A DNA stretch of 20,097 nucleotides from Chrysochromulina parva (taxonomy: Eukaryota > Haptophyta > Prymnesiales > Chrysochromulinaceae). The notes under the pieces are model-generated. The model saw nothing but the letters and a program-made list of their open reading frames with translations. It was not told where the DNA came from and searched no databases. Shown here one piece after another: positions 17,101 through 20,097 of the stretch. The stretch spans positions 1 through 20,097 of the forward strand of contig PJAB01000829.1 in assembly GCA_002887195.1 (NCBI GenBank), given 5' to 3'. The position numbers and the translations under genes were made by a program. The stretch's first letter is position 1, and every line of letters begins with the position of its first letter.

Positions 17101-17573
17101 CACAGGTCGTGGGGCGGCTCCTCCGGGGGCACGTCGCCATTGGCCCCCAGGGCGGCAGCGGCCGCCTCCTCCTCGGTGCGGCGCACCACCGCCGGCTTGC
17201 GCTTGCCGGAGGACCTCTTCTTCTTGGGAGGGGGGGGCTGATCGGCAAGCGAGGCCGCCAGGGCAGCATCAGCCTCCACCTGCTTCATGATGGCCGCCTT
17301 GCCCGCCTCGGCGGCCGCCTCGGCCGGCGCTGACGACCCAGCCCGTGCGCGCTTCGCCGCCCCGCGCGTGGCCAGCTCCAGCTCCTGATCCTGATCCTCA
17401 GAGTCCATGTCGCTCTCGGCATCGCCGTCGTCCTCCTTGATCACTCTCGGGTTCTTCTTGGGGAAGGAGGCCGCGAGGTGCCCGTCGCCGTCGTCCTCGT
17501 CCTCCGGCTCCCAGCTGTCCATGGAAGCCCACAGGACTGGGGGGAGAAGGGGGGCGCAAGGACCAGATGCCAC
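8115..17573 (-). CDS. CHD-type chromatin remodeler with PHD, chromo, SNF2, CXXC, SANT/SLIDE, McrB-N (DUF3578) and Tudor-like domains
   Basis: ATP-driven nucleosome remodeler, nuclear by inference. Numbering is for the unspliced 3152-residue frame. PHD finger about 156-253 (CVKC, CDGDDC, then CPSC), broken by a 150-bp intron. Chromodomain 1 about 268-380 and chromodomain 2 about 383-490 (YFIKW, CTWEDEED), both with low-complexity insertions. SNF2 ATPase about 555-1010: GDEMGLGKT near 578, VDEAHRLKN near 707, LTGTPLQN, GTRAGGVGINL, CHRIGQT. Lys/Glu and Ala/Glu-rich linker to about 1760. CXXC finger about 1763-1803 with DMPKFGG. KEPKPP repeats to about 1858. SANT-like LLLGVYKHGFGSFEAY near 1975, then SLIDE-like pieces to about 2200. 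Coiled coil about 2247-2348. McrB-N-like domain about 2447-2630. Poly-Ala 2782-2804. Tudor-like domain about 2871-2920. Gln/His tail about 3010-3085. Met18 (17522, MDSWEPEDEDD) is an equally likely start. The CHD assignment is firm, the tail domains slightly less so. Confidence 0.93.
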   Translation of the reverse strand: MASGPCAPLLPPVLWASMDSWEPEDEDDGDGHLAASFPKKNPRVIKEDDGDAESDMDSEDQDQELELATRGAAKRARAGSSAPAEAAAEAGKAAIMKQVEADAALAASLADQPPPPKKKRSSGKRKPAVVRRTEEEAAAAALGANGDVPPEEPPHDLCVKCQESHSYPGNELLLCDGDDCGSAYHLHCLRPKLLAVPKGDWCVPRPSALHVAPHVAPHVGSRRRSRTADALPHLMCSPCPALIVVRVAVRRYCPSCSSRRRALARLEEDNSIDKILDDRPRATGASSGGPGGGPGGASHAGVALPAADKASASPASVRKRLGSLQSESDELEYLCKFKGRAHIHARWLSADEIVADGRLSAQRLGNYEKKKLAGELDRFNEQCLTVERVLAVDGGAGAKRKGGPDGAFPGAIDASDALAEGGLGTEASSGGDGGGPSGDAEHSTSAAAGGGGGGGGGGGRRRRYFIKWLSLTYDMCTWEDEEDVPATAVAAFHQRQVAFRTRCIELAKAAEAGAAPSTKAAGKRKLGASDGGGGGSSTMAVSELPEGVLQGERSLRSYQLDGLRWLRHNYAQGRSVILGDEMGLGKTAQAVCMLQCVRMLHNAQGPVLVVVPLSTLPHWTRELAEWTSLDTVVFYGNKDARAVLVQYEWGFPPSGVEGGGRGGGGGGRGGRRPTPKQLPKFDVCVTTYEMLTANLEVLKPVRWEYMIVDEAHRLKNRDAKALLALRELDCPVKLALTGTPLQNHVAELWSMLNFLEPDTFEELDDFLDQYGDMQSAAQVQGLTEVLRPYLLRRTKADVDLGLTPMEETLIRVEITNFQKRCYRAILERNRSVLLRGSEASGAGPSFNNVSMQLRHCCNHPFLIKGVVEAEGLEGADNATWLDNLIAASGKMLLLDKLLPHLREQGHRVLLFSQFTMLLDLIEEYVELRGFSYERLDGSVTGDKRQAAIDRYCAPDSDTFLFLLGTRAGGVGINLTAADTVIIYDPDWNPQNDLQAQARCHRIGQTKLVRIYRLVTRDTYEMHLLDAANQKLGLEHAVIGHGSYHNIEKGEDAAGDDALTLGGGRKKGMPFKAAEVEELLKHGAQKLFTQEHDDEIARFSAESIEQILQRCATTKTANEAEKGQSGGVFSQASFRADDEGEAMDLHDPDFWEKMLGAEAEAEDEGEEDGFGIRETMSGGMSRFSQRNSQAPDRLANSLLDLGVKPEKKEKKEEKEKKEKKEKKEKKEKEEEEEGDEFQQITWTKAQLHATLAGIFSLGYHRTPLIKARYPSLAQRSLEMVHELIDYTCSLSMALLRFAAQAEADAKAKAKRALRAPAEGGAAGGAAGAETGPETGADAGTTEAGAAAAEGGEGAAALDTAAAAAAASAQSMPAEGAEGAGAIRSRPGSAAGAINDEYIVDDAADRENDGAAATPAAEDGDDDASMDEEPDRFHEYEARLWHYLQEGRPPMPGQPLTDAPTIKPLPMALAQWFSQRVEGKAAQMITCLLDLRRLRQAVEAAASFAEFEAPKLPSRLGKPALLHRMKWEDIPPDSVFYKPPEFWQPRLMVPLDTAPYDPSDARAEGASALEGKEAGESPLSKDGGLAEDAMDVDEADAAMGAEAPEAMEEAELAAEVKEEAEPMVTTNSPPPADGERQEEAAAEAAAEAAEAAEEEAEEAAEEAAEAALAAAEAAAETAEAAEEEEAEAAEEAGEDAAEEAEEEAAAAEEERAAASGAGPSGSMEGVCIPISACASSLVDEMYKAAVETGGATSSNGSPSAAQRTKKGPCTCVGCTRPDCGDCLCCRDMPKFGGPGLRRSRCANRKCIAPKEPKPPKEPKAPKEPKPPKEPKLPKEPKPPKEPKPLKEPKPLKEPKPPKEPKERKSRGKPKAAVSATAAAASAVAAEDCHAKEGEAAADGVNSPLPAAAEDEEMAKGEGVGAGESGTTSVGANGAAAALKPLKRAALGTVVTRKSAPPPPRPPPRPPPPPRAPELEWTYLEDRELLLGVYKHGFGSFEAYFDDPELVRLRALKLIKPKPFKDGEEGGKKEAKGVKKEEDEGDEEGHGGGGANVKQDDEGEESKVKTEGEAAQHLEGSTTPPPAKADEGVDEGDEARDEARDEAKDEGRQEGKEEGKEEGKEVKPNGPVWVAHVDLRSIAARVKHLIYALPVPPSNPNALPEPDEDEDEDEEGEGEGEGEGEGEQKPVKAPKPARRVLCTKEDEAFVMTLYPPGIDKERMTALALATAPQDPLMPRQHGDGLRHRAPVLTMEQRAAREAERVKEREAKLEAKRLEQEAKAEERAQERAKAKEAKEEAEREKREKRQETLAREKEERENKKIKEEVTKCMDAIFKKLESLAKREEKVAAIQSRKRPLVNRAASGADGADGAPAAAGAGVPKKAKGGTAAPKSPTSTASSPPAYVYAGLSLEGVTGVHVSLTLSVGVVPGLGGANGVSTSAPPVPPVSLQQGFHSLLSEYNHASETEVHSPTHRWVHTLSGIERSLQLALGHKLAVRSSMGIGKWARVPWVSICDPAQTTSSGLYVQYLLQADVAGVYLCLAQGTNKLRAAVGPAAANVHIGNIASFVRDRCRRALGDRARTSGFDLLGRIDLRAPKGHGAPYEMGSIVARYYPRDELPEESELWTHLRQLLQAYQAVTQDPAYVAFAQQIADKTAAAQRAAQQHSAATAQLLAAQAQAAAQAQAAAQAQGAAPAQAAHAASISGYPPSSLPAGSNGGGGRVQNAATAMGQPLLLPGLLGGSHAPLGPTGGPVRTHSGGGPPTTTSRMVLGPPTAPGTMHQPTHAQHYNAAAAAAAAAAAAAAAAAAAARGHPSAHPSAYPSGPLPPMAPLMGGASAAMAASAAVRAGAAVAAAHASPLQPMLFRSNSAPLPSSGAALVGRRIELFFPLDEEWYVAMVTGYSHATGQHEVRYLDDGAVERLDLAKEEWRLDIRLERAAVAAASGPPVGTAANQQSPLGLVLPPSGLGGAGLPSFGATVSTGAPSMSGAAVGAAASAAAAIKNASAAANAAVSHAGALQQQQLQQQHQQQLQQQHQQQLQQQHQQQQLQQQLQLQQLQMLQHQQLLQHQQLQQQQLLQQHHHHHHQQQQQQQHADAMRVLAPQMPQPTATAAARVATAQVLSVGPTQLLIPALVPVVVPSAPAPGATASSAEQAYGGMR
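8316..8541 (-). repeat. CAG/CTG-rich repeat encoding the poly-Gln/His tail
   Basis: Forward-strand CTG/TTG codons read on the minus strand as long Gln runs broken by Leu and His. The centre has about three copies of a 24-bp unit (QQHQQQLQ, near 8460-8530) and a run of six His. Such tails are common in transcription cofactors and prone to length change. Confidence 0.92.
9163..9228 (-). repeat. GCN repeat encoding poly-Ala (about 22 residues)
   Basis: Mixed alanine codons give about 22 consecutive Ala at residues 2782-2804 of the remodeler, in the low-complexity linker between the McrB-N-like and Tudor-like domains. Confidence 0.9.
11998..12162 (-). repeat. 18-bp tandem repeat encoding KEPKPP units next to the CXXC finger
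   Basis: About nine 18-bp units (forward form GGCTCCTTGGGCGGTTTC and variants) encode KEPKPP, KEPKAP, KEPKLP and KEPKPL directly after the CXXC domain. The basic, Pro-rich array could extend DNA contacts like an AT-hook flank. This is inference. Confidence 0.9.
12432..12672 (-). repeat. Ala/Glu-rich low-complexity coding tract
   Basis: Forward GCC/CTCC triplets encode long EEAAEAAEA stretches around residues 1634-1713, forming a probably disordered or helical acidic linker before the CXXC finger. The opposite strand has a matching open frame, which I treat as a shadow. Confidence 0.85.
13880..13967 (-). repeat. Lys/Glu tract (KEKKEKKEKK)
   Basis: CTC/CTTCTT repeats on the plus strand encode alternating Lys and Glu at about residues 1202-1231 of the remodeler, some 200 residues after the ATPase. 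This is probably a charged single helix or disordered linker. Confidence 0.85.
16822..16971 (-). other. In-frame 150-bp GT-AG intron inside the PHD finger
   Basis: On the minus strand the intron begins GTGCGTGCC at 16971 and ends GTGCGCAG at 16822. Joining TG at its left to GTACTGCCC at its right restores GDWYCPSC, the end of a normal C4HC3 PHD finger. The unspliced reading instead puts 50 unrelated residues (His/Val/Pro/Arg-rich) between GDW and YCPSC. The length is a multiple of three with no stop, so retention keeps the frame. Phase 2. It is the only intron I can support in this 9.5-kb gene. Confidence 0.85.
16914..16949. repeat. Short tandem repeat inside the PHD intron
   Basis: Three near copies of a 12-bp unit, GACGTGTGGGGC on the plus strand, the last one diverged (GACGTGAAGGGC). 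They encode HVAP repeats if read through. The repeat is absent from any PHD finger and supports the intron call. Confidence 0.75.
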
Positions 17574-17819
17574 GCGGCAAAGAGTTCCGTACAGGGTCGC
17601 CCAAGATGCCGATCGCAGAAAAAAACTTCACATCTCGCGCGTCATCGAACATACGGCGCGTTTCAAATACTTCGAGCGTCTTGGCGGGCGGCGCTGCGAC
17701 GTGGATACATGTACGTTCCCGATAGACTTCACGGCTCTGAAGCGCTGCTCGTGCGGTTGCTTTTGTCCGTCGAAGGTTTGGGATATTGGGTACGTTTCAT
17801 TACACAAGTTTCACGGGAT
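17574..17819. promoter_or_regulatory. Shared divergent region of the CHD and PP2C genes
   Basis: Only 246 bp separate the first possible CHD start (17573) from the PP2C start (17820), or 297 bp if CHD starts at 17522. No TATA box is seen. The PP2C frame is open upstream to 17478, but that part overlaps CHD coding and is not protein-like. A bidirectional promoter is inferred. Confidence 0.45.
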
Positions 17820-19646
17820 ATGGACTCCGATACCTCACAACTCCAAGCGCTCACGACGGAGGAGCGCTCGGCGATCGCGAGCCTCGCGCTACAGCGCGAG
17901 GACCTTTCGCTGTGCGCGTTCGACGACGCGCTCGCGGGGCGCTACAGCGCAAGGCTCGCGATCGCCGAGGTCCTCGGCCTTGACGCGGATGAGCGTGACG
18001 GCAACCTGGCCTCCTTTCTGGCGGAGCCGGACCACGGCGCGACGGTGCTGAGCTCGTACACATCATTCGTGCAGTGCATAAACGCATACGCCGCGATCAA
18101 GGCGCGCTCCGCCGCAAAGGTCAACAATGCCATACTTCGCTCGACCATCAAGTGGCACGTGCAGCTGCAGCGCGTGCGCGCGAGGCATGTGATTACGGCG
18201 ACCAGCGCCCCCGACGACATCATGTCCTTCAAGGGGGCCGTCGCCGACGGCCACGCGACCTTGAAGGGCGTGCGCCGCCAGTCGATCAAATTCAGACCAG
18301 GCGGTCTCAGCATCGATGAGCACAGTGCCTCGAGCGTGATCATGCCGAGCCCCAAGCTCACACGTCAGCAGACGGCGAGCTCCTTCTCAGTCCGACTGAG
18401 CCACATCGACGAGGTCGACGACGATGAGACAGCTGAGGGCGACAAAAATGTTGGCGGCACTGCTGGGGCCGGTGTCGTCGATGACGAACGCGTGGACCTC
18501 GCGCTGACTTTGCCTGCCAAGAGCTCCGTGCTCGCAGCCGCCGATGCCATGCTGGCCGATGCCATGCCGGCCGATGCCATGCCGGCCGATGCCATGTCGA
18601 CGATGCCGCTTTCTCAACGAACCTCGGGGTCGCCGACGCCGATCCCGGGCTTCCACAAGTCGGTGGAGATGGGCCAGGAGGATGAGGCCGAACACCTGCC
18701 GCTGCCCTCCCACGTTGTCGGCAGCTTCTCCTGCCACGGCATGGACTCGAATAAGGATAAGATCAACCAGGATTGCGCATGTATCGTATACCCATGCGCG
18801 GGCGACGAGCGGTCGGCCCTCTTTGTCGTGCTGGACGGGCACGGCGACAAGGGCGACGTGGTCTCGCAGGAGCTCTTGCACCAGCTGTACGAGCGCATCT
18901 CGGGCTCAAGTACCAAGGGACCTTCATGGGACAGCACCCTCGGCGACGTAACGCTCTCCCAGCAGCTGACCGACGCCTTCGAGGCCGCCCACTCGCATCT
19001 GCGCACGTACCTGGTGGACGGCACCACTGGAGAGGTGCCTGGCACGACGAGCGGCGCGGCGGCGGTCGCCATGGTGCTGCGCCAGGGGCGCGTGCTCCTC
19101 GCGCACTCGGGAGACTGCCGCGCCGTGATGGGCACGCACGACGCCGAGGGCACGCTTGTGAGTGTGGAGCTAACGCACGACCACAAGCTGGAGAACCCTG
19201 AGGAGAAGGCGCGCATCGAGGCGGCGGGCGGCTGGATCAAGCCATCGGAGGTGGAGCCATACTTTGCGCCCGCGCGCGTGTACAAGGACAAGAAGAATCG
19301 TAGGCTCGGCCCAGGCCTCACGATGAGTCGTTCCCTTGGCGATCTCGACGCCGACGAGATCGGAGTCATCGCGACGCCCGAGGTGGCATTTTACAGCCTC
19401 GCCAAAGGGCGCGATCGCTTCATCGTGCTTGCCTCGGACGGCGTGTGGGAATTCCTCTCCTCTGCGGACGTCGTCAACATCGTGGGAGGCTTCCTCAACA
19501 GAGGCGAGCCTGCGATCAATGCGGCTCGCTTCCTGATTGCCAAGGCTGCAGTCGCGTGGGCGTCGGACGGCGACGACTACCGCGACGACATCACAGCCAT
19601 CGTCATCTTCCTCGACAGCTTGCCTGGCGCACTCGGCACCGCGTGA
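17820..19646 (+). CDS. PP2C-type Ser/Thr protein phosphatase with unknown helical N-terminus
   Basis: Metal-dependent (Mg/Mn) Ser/Thr phosphatase of the PPM family, 608 residues from ATG 17820. The catalytic domain fills about residues 298-600. It shows NQDCAC near 316, the metal-binding DGHGDKG near 338, TTSGAAAVAMVL near 405, GDCRAVM near 430, LTHDHKLENPEEKARI near 448, SRSLGD, ASDGVWEF near 537 and the closing metal motif RDDITAIVIFL near 583. All expected Asp ligands are present, so it should be active. The first 290 residues are not a family I know. They are helical at 10-130, with an IQ-like basic stretch (IKWHVQLQRVRARHV near 112-126), then Ser/Asp-rich and disordered, with a small ADAMP repeat. 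This part may target or regulate the enzyme. No intron is seen. The upstream ATG at 17478 is unlikely because it overlaps the CHD gene. Confidence 0.92.
   Translation: MDSDTSQLQALTTEERSAIASLALQREDLSLCAFDDALAGRYSARLAIAEVLGLDADERDGNLASFLAEPDHGATVLSSYTSFVQCINAYAAIKARSAAKVNNAILRSTIKWHVQLQRVRARHVITATSAPDDIMSFKGAVADGHATLKGVRRQSIKFRPGGLSIDEHSASSVIMPSPKLTRQQTASSFSVRLSHIDEVDDDETAEGDKNVGGTAGAGVVDDERVDLALTLPAKSSVLAAADAMLADAMPADAMPADAMSTMPLSQRTSGSPTPIPGFHKSVEMGQEDEAEHLPLPSHVVGSFSCHGMDSNKDKINQDCACIVYPCAGDERSALFVVLDGHGDKGDVVSQELLHQLYERISGSSTKGPSWDSTLGDVTLSQQLTDAFEAAHSHLRTYLVDGTTGEVPGTTSGAAAVAMVLRQGRVLLAHSGDCRAVMGTHDAEGTLVSVELTHDHKLENPEEKARIEAAGGWIKPSEVEPYFAPARVYKDKKNRRLGPGLTMSRSLGDLDADEIGVIATPEVAFYSLAKGRDRFIVLASDGVWEFLSSADVVNIVGGFLNRGEPAINAARFLIAKAAVAWASDGDDYRDDITAIVIFLDSLPGALGTA
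18540..18599 (+). repeat. 15-bp tandem repeat, four copies (ADAMP units)
   Basis: GCCGATGCCATGCTG is followed by two copies of GCCGATGCCATGCCG and one ending TCG. They encode ADAML/ADAMP/ADAMP/ADAMS in the linker before the phosphatase domain. Near identity at DNA level indicates recent expansion. Confidence 0.92.
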
Positions 19647-20097
19647 GCGCGGCCGGCATCAATACCGCCGTGCTCATCATGTGCGTCACGCGTCATCGAT
19701 AGATCCGGCGCTTCCGCCTTCCGGGCCGACCGAGTGTGAGGTATGTAACAGACACACCGCGCATGGACCGCGCTAATTTATGCGATTTCATGCGCGCGCG
19801 CCCCCCGGCTCTCACACACCCGAACCCACACGCAGTCGGCACGCCGGGTCAATCGCACATACGACAATGCGCATTTAAACGTGAGAAATGATACGCCCGC
19901 ACCATCCGGACCATGGGGCCCGCGGCACGGGACCGGTCCGGGCGTGCGGGGACCGGGGTGCGCTCGCCGTCGAATATGGTGGGTTCTAGCGCCTAGGCGC
20001 TAGATTGGTTGTCTTCTAGGGCAAACAACGTTAAGGGTGGTAGGCGCAACAGCTCGACGCCGAGCCGTATGCGCCGGCGGGCGGGTGTAAACAAACA
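19647..20097. other. Downstream flank of the PP2C gene with a perfect palindrome
   Basis: This 451-bp stretch holds the PP2C 3' UTR and whatever lies beyond. I see no gene. It contains a 20-bp perfect palindrome (19985-20004) and GGACCGGTCC near 19932-19941. Small open frames are not protein-like. Confidence 0.5.
19985..20004. repeat. Perfect 20-bp palindrome TCTAGCGCCTAGGCGCTAGA
   Basis: The sequence equals its own reverse complement with no spacer. It does not extend further, because the next bases are T on both sides. Such a site suits a dimeric DNA-binding protein or a cruciform. No gene is adjacent within the window. Confidence 0.8.

Noticed and set aside
17478..17819. 114-codon upstream extension of the PP2C frame
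   Set aside because: It overlaps the CHD N-terminus on the other strand and has no signal, domain or sensible composition.

Overview
The window is a piece of eukaryotic nuclear DNA. It is GC-rich and compact. It holds seven protein genes, most of them readable as single uninterrupted frames, on alternating strands with gaps of about 0.2 to 0.6 kb. A CHD-type SNF2 chromatin remodeler, a CXXC zinc finger, a PP2C phosphatase, an AAAP amino-acid transporter and a DUF3605 protein rule out bacteria. High GC, very few introns, abundant homopeptide runs and a single GT-AG intron fit a microalga. A haptophyte or similar marine protist is my guess, which the sequence alone cannot settle.

Layout from left to right: (1) 3-1214, minus: secreted cysteine-rich protein with repeated CxC and CxxxC pairs, cut by the left edge. 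(2) 1700-3175, plus: AAAP/SLC38-type amino-acid transporter, divergent from gene 1. (3) 3586-5316, plus: DEAD-box RNA helicase with a hydrophobic N-terminus, a poly-Ser run and an Arg/Gly-rich tail. (4) 5911-6768, minus: a C2HC zinc-finger-like N-terminus joined to a DUF3605 domain. (5) 6959-7705, plus: Cys-rich protein ending in SHOCT-like helices. (6) 8115-17573, minus: a giant (about 3,100 residue) CHD remodeler. (7) 17820-19646, plus: PP2C-type Ser/Thr phosphatase, divergent from gene 6. The rest is intergenic, with several hairpins and short repeats but no recognisable RNA gene.

The centre of interest is gene 6. It carries in order a PHD finger, two chromodomains each split by a low-complexity insertion, the SNF2 ATPase, a Lys/Glu and Ala/Glu-rich linker, a CXXC zinc finger, a KEPKPP repeat, a CHD1-like SANT/SLIDE region interrupted by acidic repeats, a coiled coil, a domain that closely resembles the McrB N-terminal DNA-binding domain (DUF3578/MrcB_N), a Tudor-like domain and a poly-Gln tail. 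CXXC domains usually read unmethylated CpG, and McrB N-terminal domains read modified cytosine in bacterial restriction systems. One remodeler may therefore sense both DNA methylation states as well as histone marks. A 150-bp intron in the PHD finger is in frame and free of stops, so retention would give a longer protein with an altered finger.

The seven genes do not form an obvious pathway. They look like ordinary neighbours in a compact eukaryotic genome, with possible shared promoters for the divergent pairs 1/2, 4/5 and 6/7.
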